From an uncultured Clostridia bacterium (GTDB lineage: Bacteria; Bacillota; Clostridia; TANB77; CAG-508): a DNA stretch of 39,734 bases. Where the stretch lies: NCBI GenBank assembly GCA_947589835.1, contig CANQCT010000010.1:1-39734 (forward strand), written 5' to 3'. The notes beneath the pieces were generated by a model. It saw nothing but the letters and a program-made list of their open reading frames with translations. It was not told the origin of the DNA and searched no databases. Below, piece after piece: positions 32,729-39,734 of this stretch (the first letter of the stretch is position 1; each line of letters begins with the position of its first letter). A program made the translations under genes and the position numbers.

Positions 32729-35173
32729 TTAAACTTCCCTATATAAATTTCCATTAGTATATTCTTTTCCATCTAATTTTTCTCTATTATAAACCGCATT
32801 TATAACTGTATTCATATCATCAATACTTTCATCAAGCATATCTATTCTAACATTTGGAATAGGTAAATCATTAGTAGCAATAAAAAGTTTTTTACTATTA
32901 AAAATTAATGTTACAGTTTGAAAATTATCTGGAACAACTCTAAACTTAAAGCCAAGTCTATCTTTTAAATAATAATTATTTTCCTGTCTGCACCTAGTTC
33001 CACAGTCTGGGTAGCAGTGATTAGTTTTTCCTAAAAAACAATAATTAGAAGCCATAACAGGTAAACTTCCATAAACAATTAATTCTGTATCTACGCTAGA
33101 TGAATGAAGTATTTCCTTTAAATCATCATGATTTAATTCTCTAGATAAAACAACACGATTTAAACCAGCTTTTTTAAATTCATCTACCGAAAAATTGTTA
33201 AATACATTTAAAGAATAATTACCAACAAAGTCATAATTATCTTTATATTTTTCTAAAAAATTCAAATCTGCTAAATTGGAAATAACAAAACCTTTAATGT
33301 TAAATCTAGCAGTTATTGCATCTAGTGAGTTTAATATAATATTTTTATAATTTGCCTTAATAATAGAAGGAATATATACATATAGCTCATAATTTTCAGC
33401 AAAATAATCTATTATATCATAGTAATTTTTATCAATAAATACTTTTAATGGAATATAAACTCTACTAATCTTTTCTTTTTGAAGTTCAGAATAATCATAA
33501 TCTAAATATAAATTACGCAAATATAATGCAATATTTGGATGCTCTAAATTTGGAATATATGTAACTGTTTCTTCTTTTTTAGTAGAAACTGCAATTTCTT
33601 TTCTTGCTACCTTTTTCATTACTTCTTCTTCAAGCTTTTCTAAGGCAATTCTTCTTAAATCGTTCAAACTGCTTATACTAGGAACATATAAGCCATCATC
33701 TAAAAGAACTGTAATATTTTCAAAATAATAAGGAGTATTATTAGTTTTTGAAATTTGCTTTACAACTCTTTCCACGCTAATAGGTGTTTTTAAAGCATCT
33801 ATTGGAACAGTATTAGAAGAAACTTCTAAATGTATATTATTGTAAATAGAATTACTTTTACTTAAAGTACTAAGCTTCATTTTAATAGGGGTGTCCTTTT
33901 TAATTGTTACAGTACAATTAAGTGGAATTTTTATATTTTCTACATTTTCATAAGATTTTTTAGCAATATCATTTAAAGTTTTACTACTAATACGGTAAAC
34001 TTTGTCACCTGCAGAAATATTACCTTTCATACGACCTATTGTAACTTCACATCCACTAGAAGCTTCTTTTAAATTTGAATTTTTAATCATAAGCTCAGAA
34101 ACAAAGTATGTTGTACTTTCTTTTTGAACAGCAATAGAATCGCCAATTTGCAAACTATTTTCTAATTTTAAAGTAATATGCCCTTTATTTGAATTATATC
34201 TACTTACTTTTCCAAGATAAATTCCCATATTATTAGGCTTTTCAGGAAATATAAGTTCTTTATTTGGGTTACTATCCAAGTGACCATTTGAAAACCCACC
34301 ACGGTTAAATACCTGCATTAAATCAGTAATATCATTTTCATCTATAATAAACTTATCTCCATTTAAAATCATATCTATATATTTACGATAAATTCTAGTA
34401 ACTGTTGCAACATATTCAGGGCTTTTCATACGTCCTTCAATTTTAAAACATTTTACACCAGCTTTAATTAATCTAGGCAAAAAGGCAATACCGCATAAGT
34501 CTTTAGGACTTAGCAAATACCCTTTATCTAAAGTTGTTACTTCGTTTGTATTCATATTTTCGCTTAAAAGTTCATAAGGAAGTCTACATGGACCAGCACA
34601 CTTACCGCGGTTAGCAGAACGGCCACCTGCCATACTAGAAAGCAAACATTGACCAGAATAGCAAATACATAAAGCACCATGAATAAAAACTTCAATTTCC
34701 ACCTTTGAATTACGACAAATATATTCAATTTCATCTATGGATAGCTCTCTTGCAAGAACTACTCTTTTAAAACCAAGCTCTTGCAATTCCAAAACACCTT
34801 CTAAATTATGTACAGACATTTGTGTACTAGAGTGAATTGGCATATCTGGAAAGTTCTTAATTAAAAATTTTGCTAAGCCTAAATCTTGAACAATAATTGC
34901 ATCAATACCAGCTTCATAAGCATTTTTAGCTAGCTTAACTGCTTCATCAAATTCAGAATTTTTAATTAAAGTATTTAAAGTTAAATGAGTTTTTACATTT
35001 CTTAATTTGCAATAGCTAATAACTTTTTTTATATCTTGAAGTCCAAAATTATCTGCATACATCCTTGCATTAAATTGGTCAGAACCAAAATACACACTAT
35101 TTGCACCATTTTGAACAGCTGCCTTTAAACAGTTCCAATCTCCAACAGGAGATAAAAGCTCTACATCTAGCAT
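32729..35173 (-). CDS. U32-family protein (tRNA/rRNA hydroxylation type)
   Basis: An 814-residue member of the U32 peptidase family. Residues 1-280 have the TIM-barrel-like fold with LSPVGDWNCLKAAVQNGANSV at the start and the iron-sulfur cysteines around 169-196 (CICYSGQC, then GKCAGPC), followed by SPKDLCGI and KIEGRMKSPEYVATVTRIYR. A middle collagenase-like (DUF3656-type) region follows. A second U32-like half ends with its own cysteine cluster (YCFLGKTNHCYPDCGTRC). Relatives RlhA and TrhP hydroxylate rRNA cytidine or tRNA uridine using prephenate, so hydroxylase activity is likelier than proteolysis. With trmR 3.4 kb away, tRNA wobble modification is plausible. ATG 35173 has AGGAGG. Confidence 0.85.
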   Translation of the reverse strand: MLDVELLSPVGDWNCLKAAVQNGANSVYFGSDQFNARMYADNFGLQDIKKVISYCKLRNVKTHLTLNTLIKNSEFDEAVKLAKNAYEAGIDAIIVQDLGLAKFLIKNFPDMPIHSSTQMSVHNLEGVLELQELGFKRVVLARELSIDEIEYICRNSKVEIEVFIHGALCICYSGQCLLSSMAGGRSANRGKCAGPCRLPYELLSENMNTNEVTTLDKGYLLSPKDLCGIAFLPRLIKAGVKCFKIEGRMKSPEYVATVTRIYRKYIDMILNGDKFIIDENDITDLMQVFNRGGFSNGHLDSNPNKELIFPEKPNNMGIYLGKVSRYNSNKGHITLKLENSLQIGDSIAVQKESTTYFVSELMIKNSNLKEASSGCEVTIGRMKGNISAGDKVYRISSKTLNDIAKKSYENVENIKIPLNCTVTIKKDTPIKMKLSTLSKSNSIYNNIHLEVSSNTVPIDALKTPISVERVVKQISKTNNTPYYFENITVLLDDGLYVPSISSLNDLRRIALEKLEEEVMKKVARKEIAVSTKKEETVTYIPNLEHPNIALYLRNLYLDYDYSELQKEKISRVYIPLKVFIDKNYYDIIDYFAENYELYVYIPSIIKANYKNIILNSLDAITARFNIKGFVISNLADLNFLEKYKDNYDFVGNYSLNVFNNFSVDEFKKAGLNRVVLSRELNHDDLKEILHSSSVDTELIVYGSLPVMASNYCFLGKTNHCYPDCGTRCRQENNYYLKDRLGFKFRVVPDNFQTVTLIFNSKKLFIATNDLPIPNVRIDMLDESIDDMNTVINAVYNREKLDGKEYTNGNLYREV

Positions 35174-35309
35174 AAATTCCTCCTAATTTTTATTATATAA
35201 ATATGATAAAAATTTGTATATATGGCAAATTTATTTTACCAAAATAATTGTAACACATTTTTTTGCTTTTGCATACTAATATTATATAAACAAAAAAGGA
35301 GGAGATAAT

Positions 35310-35474
35310 ATGCCAGAAGAAAATAGAGATTGTGGATGTGGCTGTAATTCTAACAATGGTGGCTTTTTAAGCAACATATTTGGTGGAAATGGTTGTTGCT
35401 GTGGAGATAATACTATTCTATTCTTCATAATAGTATTTTTATTACTATTTACTAATTTTGGAGGTAATAGATAA
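35310..35474 (+). CDS. Small cysteine-rich protein with a C-terminal membrane helix
   Basis: A 54-residue protein: MPEENRDCGCGCNSNNGG, a Gly/Asn-rich stretch, GGNGCCCGDN, then one hydrophobic helix ILFFIIVFLLLFTNFGG. Six cysteines come as CGCGC and CCC. AGGAGGAG precedes the ATG, and a strong terminator follows. The Gly-rich, Cys-rich front and tail helix resemble small spore or cell-surface proteins of Firmicutes (YjcZ-like), but I cannot name a family. CATACTA at 35272-35278 resembles the -10 of forespore sigma factors, which would fit a spore role; this is weak evidence. Confidence 0.65.
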   Translation: MPEENRDCGCGCNSNNGGFLSNIFGGNGCCCGDNTILFFIIVFLLLFTNFGGNR

Positions 35475-35512
35475 TATACTTATTAAATATTCTACAATAG
35501 TAAAAAAACATT

Positions 35513-35556
35513 TGTGAATTTTGTGTAAATTTTAAAGCAAAATTCACATTTTTTTT
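35513..35556 (+). terminator. Strong terminator
   Basis: An 11-bp stem, TGTGAATTTTG / CAAAATTCACA (35513-35523, 35538-35548), with a 14-base loop and eight T after it. It ends the small cysteine-rich gene. Confidence 0.88.
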
Positions 35557-35564
35557 AATTTTAA

Positions 35565-35593
35565 TTGACGACAAAAAGCAACAATGTTATACT
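35565..35593 (+). promoter_or_regulatory. Promoter of the glucosaminidase-dockerin gene
   Basis: TTGACG (35565-35570), 17 bp, TATACT (35588-35593), 45 bases before the ATG and directly after the preceding terminator. Confidence 0.75.
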
Positions 35594-35637
35594 TATTTTG
35601 AAATTATATACTTAATATTACCAACGAGGAGGAAAAA

Positions 35638-37824
35638 ATGTTGTTAAAAAACATTTTAATAAATAGAATTATAAGCTTATTATGCATTATTATACTATTT
35701 TCGAGTTTAATTATGCTTTTTATTAAAAATGATACTAAAGCAGCAACTGTAGATGAAGAACTAAAAGCTTTTGAACCATATCCAGGCTATGTAGATTTAT
35801 TAAAAAAATTAAAAGAAGCCCATCCAAACTGGACTTTTGAAATTTTAAAAACAAATTTAAAATGGCCTGAAGTAATTATTGCAGAATCTACAGGCTATCA
35901 TGGAAGAAATGTAGTTCCAAAAAGCTGGGGAAGTGCATATAAATGTGCGTGCGGAAAGGTAGTAGATGCAAGCTGGGTATGTGCTTCAACTGCTACTGTT
36001 GCATATTATATGGACCCTAGAAATTCTTTAAATGAAGACTATATTTTTCAATTTGAAAAATTAACTTTAGGAACTGTTTCTAAAGAAGAATTAGCACAAC
36101 TAGAAAAAGGTGTAGAAAAAATTATTGCAGACTGTAACTACTTACAAGGCAAAATTGAATATTATGATACAAAAGGCAAAAAACAAACAATAGATAAAAC
36201 ATATTTACAAGTTATTATGGAAGCTGCACAAAAATATAATGTAAGCCCATATCACCTAGCTTCAAGAATACGCCAAGAGCAAGGCACAGACGATGGTAGC
36301 ATTATGATTAAAGGCACATATAAAGGCTATGAAGGCTTATATAATTACTTTAATGTTGAAGCATTTGGAAGCACAACAGAAAAAATTATTACAAGAGGTT
36401 TAACTAGTGCTAGAGAGTATGGCTGGACAGATCCAGAAAAAGCAATTAATGGCGGGGCTTCTGTAATTTCAAAAAGTTATACTTCACAAGGTCAGTATAC
36501 TTTATACTTAGAAAAATTTGATGTAGAAAAAACAAATGGAATTTATACACACCAATATATGACAAATGTTTCTGCATCTAAAACAGAAGGAGAAGAAATC
36601 CGTGAAGCATATAGAGATATAGGAATGATTTCAAAAGAATCTAAAATGATATTTAAAATTCCTGTATATGAAGATATGCCAGAAATGCAATCACAAATAC
36701 CTGGCACAGAGCAAATGGTTACAGAAGATGTAAAAATAAATGCAGATAAAGTAGAAGTTAAATCTGGAAAAGGCACAGATTTTACAACAATAACTACATT
36801 AAATAAAGATGAAAAAATATTAAGAATAGAACTTGATAATAGCAAAGATTCAAAAGGAAAATCATGGGATAAAGTAGTTTTAAGCGATGGAAAAAAAGGC
36901 TATGTAATGAGAGATTACTTAACTAAAATTAGTATTCAAAATCCTTTAAACGAAGAATACATTGTTACAGCATACACTAATTTTAGAAATGGTCCAGGAA
37001 CTACATATACCACTATTTTAAAAGTACTTTCACCTGGTCAAATGGTAACTGTTGTTGAAAAAGATAAATATAAAAGTATAGATAAAGAAGATTGGTATAG
37101 AGTAAAAACAGCAGATGGCTTATATGGCTATGTTGGAACAGACTATATAGCAAAATATAACCCAAATACAAGCCCAATAGATAAAGTAAAAGTAGTTTGT
37201 ACAGATGGCTTAAACATCAGAAAAGAGCCAAGTTCTAACAAATCTGTTCAAATATTAAAAACAGTACCAGAAAATACTATATTAACAAGAACTGAAAAAG
37301 ATGTAAAAAGTTCAGATACTAAATATATATGGGATAAAGTAACTACTTCTGGAGGAGTTGTTGGCTATGTGGCAAGACAAGACCCAGAAACTAAAAAAGC
37401 TTGGATAGAGCCTATAAATAACAATAATAATGAAGACCCAAAAATTGAAGGCAAGGGCTTCAAAATAATCAACAATAATTTAGTTTGCGAGCCTAATATA
37501 ACAGTAGAAAATATAAAAAGTGTAGCAAGTACAGTAACAATTAAAGATGGAAATACTACTAAAACTACAGGAAATTTAGCAACAGGCTGGAAAATTACTG
37601 CTGGCGAAAAAACATATTCTATTGTAGTAAAAGGCGATGTAAATGGCGATGGAAAAGTAAGTTCAGCAGATTATGTAAGAATTAAAAATTATATACTTAA
37701 AAAAGTAAAATTAACTAAAGAACAAGAAAGCGCATCAGATGCCACAGGAGATGGAAAAACCTCTTCAGCAGACTATGTGAGAGTAAAAAATTATATACTT
37801 AAAAAAGCAAGCATCACAATATAA
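35638..37824 (+). CDS. Secreted glucosaminidase with SH3 repeats and a dockerin
   Basis: A 728-residue exported wall enzyme. Residues 1-36 are a signal peptide (hydrophobic IISLLCIIILFSSLIMLFI, then TKAA). Residues about 45-350 form a GH73-type endo-beta-N-acetylglucosaminidase: YPGYVDLLKKLKEAHPNWTF and SPYHLASRIRQEQGTDDGS, with the probable catalytic Glu near 213. Three SH3b-like modules follow (about 365-422, 440-505, 515-585; each with a DYL or GYV motif). A small beta domain (about 625-662) comes next, then a type I dockerin (about 664-728) with two calcium loops, GDVNGDGKVSSADY and DATGDGKTSSADY. It should cleave peptidoglycan glycan strands outside the cell. The dockerin would attach it to a cohesin partner not seen here. 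GAGGAGG precedes the ATG. Confidence 0.88.
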   Translation: MLLKNILINRIISLLCIIILFSSLIMLFIKNDTKAATVDEELKAFEPYPGYVDLLKKLKEAHPNWTFEILKTNLKWPEVIIAESTGYHGRNVVPKSWGSAYKCACGKVVDASWVCASTATVAYYMDPRNSLNEDYIFQFEKLTLGTVSKEELAQLEKGVEKIIADCNYLQGKIEYYDTKGKKQTIDKTYLQVIMEAAQKYNVSPYHLASRIRQEQGTDDGSIMIKGTYKGYEGLYNYFNVEAFGSTTEKIITRGLTSAREYGWTDPEKAINGGASVISKSYTSQGQYTLYLEKFDVEKTNGIYTHQYMTNVSASKTEGEEIREAYRDIGMISKESKMIFKIPVYEDMPEMQSQIPGTEQMVTEDVKINADKVEVKSGKGTDFTTITTLNKDEKILRIELDNSKDSKGKSWDKVVLSDGKKGYVMRDYLTKISIQNPLNEEYIVTAYTNFRNGPGTTYTTILKVLSPGQMVTVVEKDKYKSIDKEDWYRVKTADGLYGYVGTDYIAKYNPNTSPIDKVKVVCTDGLNIRKEPSSNKSVQILKTVPENTILTRTEKDVKSSDTKYIWDKVTTSGGVVGYVARQDPETKKAWIEPINNNNNEDPKIEGKGFKIINNNLVCEPNITVENIKSVASTVTIKDGNTTKTTGNLATGWKITAGEKTYSIVVKGDVNGDGKVSSADYVRIKNYILKKVKLTKEQESASDATGDGKTSSADYVRVKNYILKKASITI

Positions 37825-37845
37825 CAAAAGAAAAATAAAATACTA

Positions 37846-37885
37846 TTATTTCTAAAAATTTTTAATCTAAATAAGTTAGAAATAA
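37846..37885. repeat. Perfect 10-bp inverted repeat in an intergenic spacer
   Basis: TTATTTCTAA (37846-37855) and TTAGAAATAA (37876-37885) with a 20-base interval, between two surface-protein genes. There is no T-run for a terminator; an operator or weak hairpin is possible. Confidence 0.4.
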
Positions 37886-37901
37886 AATAAAGGAGACCAA
37901 A

Positions 37902-39518
37902 ATGAAAAAATTAAAATTAACAATAATATTATTAATAAGCCTAATTATTTTATGCAGTATACCTGTAGCAAGTAATGCAGCAGGGTCTTTTACTGCAAGT
38001 ATTTCTAAAACTACAGTAACAGTAGGAGATACATTTACTGTTACTGTAAAGTCAACTAATGCGGCAGGTCAATATACTGTAACTGCTAATAATACTAATG
38101 CTACTATTACACAAAGTGGAAGTGGATTTTTAGATAGCAGTTCAGAAACATGGACATTTAAAGCTCAAAAAGCTGGAACTGTTACAATTACCGCTAAAAC
38201 AACAGATATGATTGATAGTGATGATGATACTAAAAATGTAACTGGCACAAAAACATTTACCGTAACTATAAAAGAAAAATCTAATAATAATTCTTCATCT
38301 GGAAGTAGCAGTGGCTCTAGCGGAAATACTTCTAGTGGAGGAAATAGCTCAAGTGGTCAAACAAATAACAATACAACATCTAAAAAGCCAACTTTTACAT
38401 CTGTTAATAAAAAAGTATACACAACAAATGATGTAAACTTGCGTTCTAGCTGGTCAACTTCTAGTAGTGCAGTTTTAGTTGATGCTGGAACAGAACTAAC
38501 CTTAACAGGAACTTCAAAAGAAGTTGTAAACGGATATATATGGTATAGAGTAACTTATAAAGGTGCTACTAAATATATAGCAAGTAATTTTGTAACAGAA
38601 ACAAAACCAGAAGACAAAGACTATCCAGAAACTATAAAATCAAAAAATTGCTCTTTAAGCTCATTAACAATAGAAAGTTTAACACTAAATCCAGAATTTA
38701 ATAATGATGTACTAGAATATACTGCTACTTTAGAAGAAAATGTAACAAAATTAAATGTAACTGCTAAAGCAGAAAGCAATAAATCAAAAGTAGAAATATC
38801 TGGAAACGATAACATAAAAGATGGAGAAAATATTATTAAAATTAAAGTAACAGCAGAAGATGGTACTACAAAAACATATACAGTAAAGGTATTAAAAGGC
38901 ATTGAAAGTGAGGTTCCTGTTTCAACTCAAGTAACTAACACAGATGATGTAGATGATGGTACATTAAAATTAAAAAGTTTAGAAATTGAAAATGTTGATT
39001 TTATGAACGGATTTAATCCAAACCAACATTATTATGAATTAAGCTTAAACTTAGTAGTAGACAAATTAAATATTACAGCAGTTGCAAATAAAGAAGATGC
39101 AACCATTGAAATTTTAGGAAATAGCAATTTTACAGAAGGGGAAAACCTTGTTACAATTTTAGTAAAATCTGCTTCTGGAGATGAAACAGCTAATTATCAA
39201 ATTAAAGTTAATTTACCAATAGGAGTTGTACAAAAACAAGATGATATAATATTTTATATAAAATGTGTAGCTGTTGCATTTGCAGTACTATTAATAATCC
39301 TTGTAATTGTAATATTATCTAAGAGAGGCAAGAAAAAGGAACAAAATAAATTTGACTATATAGATTTAGAAGAAGATACTATGCCAACTTCTAAAATGGA
39401 AGACGAAAACAATGTATATAGCGAAAAAAATGAGCAAGAAGACGATAGTGATTATTTCTCAGATGATATAGGCACAAATAAAAAACAAAAAAATTCAAGA
39501 GGAAAACACTCTATATAA
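37902..39518 (+). CDS. Membrane-anchored surface protein with SH3 and cadherin-like domains
   Basis: A 538-residue modular protein. Signal peptide 1-27 (LTIILLISLIILCSIPVASNAAG); an Ig-like beta domain (about 28-125) with ISKTTVTVGDTFTVTVKS; a Ser/Gly/Asn linker (about 126-160); an SH3b domain (about 168-230) with DVNLRSSWSTSSSAVL; two cadherin-like beta-sandwich domains (about 245-330 and 350-440), each with the L-x-SLxIE start and a GENxIxIxV strand. A single membrane helix follows (about 448-470, CVAVAFAVLLIILVIVILS), a KRGKKK stop-transfer and an acidic cytoplasmic tail of about 65 residues. There is no LPxTG. Probably a wall-facing receptor or scaffold partner. AAGGAG precedes the ATG. 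Confidence 0.85.
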   Translation: MKKLKLTIILLISLIILCSIPVASNAAGSFTASISKTTVTVGDTFTVTVKSTNAAGQYTVTANNTNATITQSGSGFLDSSSETWTFKAQKAGTVTITAKTTDMIDSDDDTKNVTGTKTFTVTIKEKSNNNSSSGSSSGSSGNTSSGGNSSSGQTNNNTTSKKPTFTSVNKKVYTTNDVNLRSSWSTSSSAVLVDAGTELTLTGTSKEVVNGYIWYRVTYKGATKYIASNFVTETKPEDKDYPETIKSKNCSLSSLTIESLTLNPEFNNDVLEYTATLEENVTKLNVTAKAESNKSKVEISGNDNIKDGENIIKIKVTAEDGTTKTYTVKVLKGIESEVPVSTQVTNTDDVDDGTLKLKSLEIENVDFMNGFNPNQHYYELSLNLVVDKLNITAVANKEDATIEILGNSNFTEGENLVTILVKSASGDETANYQIKVNLPIGVVQKQDDIIFYIKCVAVAFAVLLIILVIVILSKRGKKKEQNKFDYIDLEEDTMPTSKMEDENNVYSEKNEQEDDSDYFSDDIGTNKKQKNSRGKHSI

Positions 39519-39548
39519 TAATTTATTTATAAAATAGTATACTAAAAA

Positions 39549-39582
39549 GCAAGTAATTTATATATTAAAATTATTTGCTTTT
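39549..39582 (+). terminator. Terminator after the surface-protein gene
   Basis: GCAAGTAATTT / AAATTATTTGC (39549-39559, 39568-39578), 11 bp with one G-U pair, 8-base loop, then TTTT, just before the tRNA gene. Confidence 0.75.
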
Positions 39583-39587
39583 GATGT

Positions 39588-39663
39588 GCCGATGTAGCTC
39601 AGTTGGTAGAGCAGTGAATTCGTAATTCAAAGGTCAGCAGTTCAATTCTGCTCATCGGCTCCA
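39588..39663 (+). tRNA. tRNA-Thr (anticodon CGT)
   Basis: A complete cloverleaf: acceptor GCCGATG / CATCGGC (39588-39594, 39653-39659), D-arm GCTCAGTTGGTAGAGC, anticodon loop TTCGTAA with anticodon CGT reading ACG, variable AGGTC, and T-arm CAGCAGTTCAATTCTGCT. Discriminator T is followed by an encoded CCA (39661-39663). Position 27-43 is a G-A mismatch. ACG codons are rare in this genome, so this is a minor isoacceptor. Confidence 0.93.
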
Positions 39664-39700
39664 AAAGATAAAATCGTCGCACCAAGCGATGTTAATGATT

Positions 39701-39726
39701 AAATCAACGCAAGTTGATTTTTTTGT
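39701..39726 (+). terminator. Terminator after tRNA-Thr
   Basis: AAATCAAC-GCAA-GTTGATTT (39701-39720), a perfect 8-bp stem with a GNRA-type loop, followed by TTTT. It lies 37 bases after the tRNA, which is therefore probably transcribed alone or as the last of its unit. Confidence 0.8.
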
Positions 39727-39734
39727 TGCTATTG

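Noticed and set aside
35272-35278. Forespore sigma-factor promoter for the small cysteine-rich gene
   Set aside because: CATACTA fits a sigma-G/F -10, but no convincing -35 stands at the right distance, so it is kept only as a remark.
39671-39690. Second tRNA or att-like repeat after tRNA-Thr
   Set aside because: ATCG ... CGAT is only a 4-bp palindrome; no cloverleaf and no repeat of the tRNA 3' end is visible before the window ends.

Overview
The window is very AT-rich with strong Shine-Dalgarno sites, A/T-ending codons and a tRNA gene that encodes its own CCA. It carries CotF-type spore coat proteins, a teichoic-acid operon and a dockerin-bearing cell-wall hydrolase. Together these point to an anaerobic, probably spore-forming member of the Clostridia, most likely an uncultured gut lineage; the lineage is inference, since no rRNA is present.

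Layout. (1) 1-3960, an accessory stretch in decay: a partial gene, a uracil-DNA-glycosylase-superfamily gene, a RhuM-family gene, the stumps of three genes (metallophosphoesterase 5' end, S66 peptidase 3' end, HAD hydrolase 5' end) and an MFS transporter frameshifted in a T8 run. (2) 3991-4426, two translationally coupled small CotF-like genes on the minus strand. (3) 4516-13197, a teichoic-acid operon: export permease (frameshifted as read), export ATPase, TarI, TarJ and three CDP-polyol phosphotransferase-type proteins, the last fused behind a GT2 glycosyltransferase. (4) 13257-17457, a Nudix protein and a YfhO-family membrane protein. (5) 17544-23869, tyrS and three GT-C/PMT-like membrane proteins (one frameshifted as read) around a 469-base intergenic region. 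(6) 23960-29320, an ATPase-Asp23-cytidylate kinase fusion, plsC, typA, a conserved-looking small gene and trmR. (7) 29385-35474, a CmpB-like membrane protein, a small cysteine-rich basic peptide gene with its own well-formed transcription unit, a TGS-domain nucleoside kinase, an RNHCP zinc protein, a GC-richer hairpin region, a U32-family protein and a small cysteine-rich tail-hydrophobic protein. (8) 35565-39734, a glucosaminidase with SH3 and dockerin modules, a membrane-anchored SH3/cadherin-like surface protein and tRNA-Thr(CGT).

Most of regions 3, 4 and 8 concern the cell envelope: CDP-ribitol is made by TarI and TarJ, polymerised by the phosphotransferases, and the polymer exported by the ABC pair; YfhO and the GT-C proteins plausibly add sugars from lipid carriers, and the surface proteins act in the wall outside.

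The most striking unexplained signals are non-coding. A roughly 114-bp intergenic element with 14-16 bp terminal inverted repeats around the palindrome AGTACT and a conserved folding core occurs three times in the same orientation, plus a fragment, within 4.3 kb (22031-26326). A two-hairpin GC-rich region lies at 32585-32693. A small cysteine-rich unit at 30021-30353 has duplicated upstream boxes, a consensus promoter, a 5' hairpin and a strong terminator. Three single-base disruptions all hit multi-pass membrane proteins, so either sequencing error or real selection should be tested.
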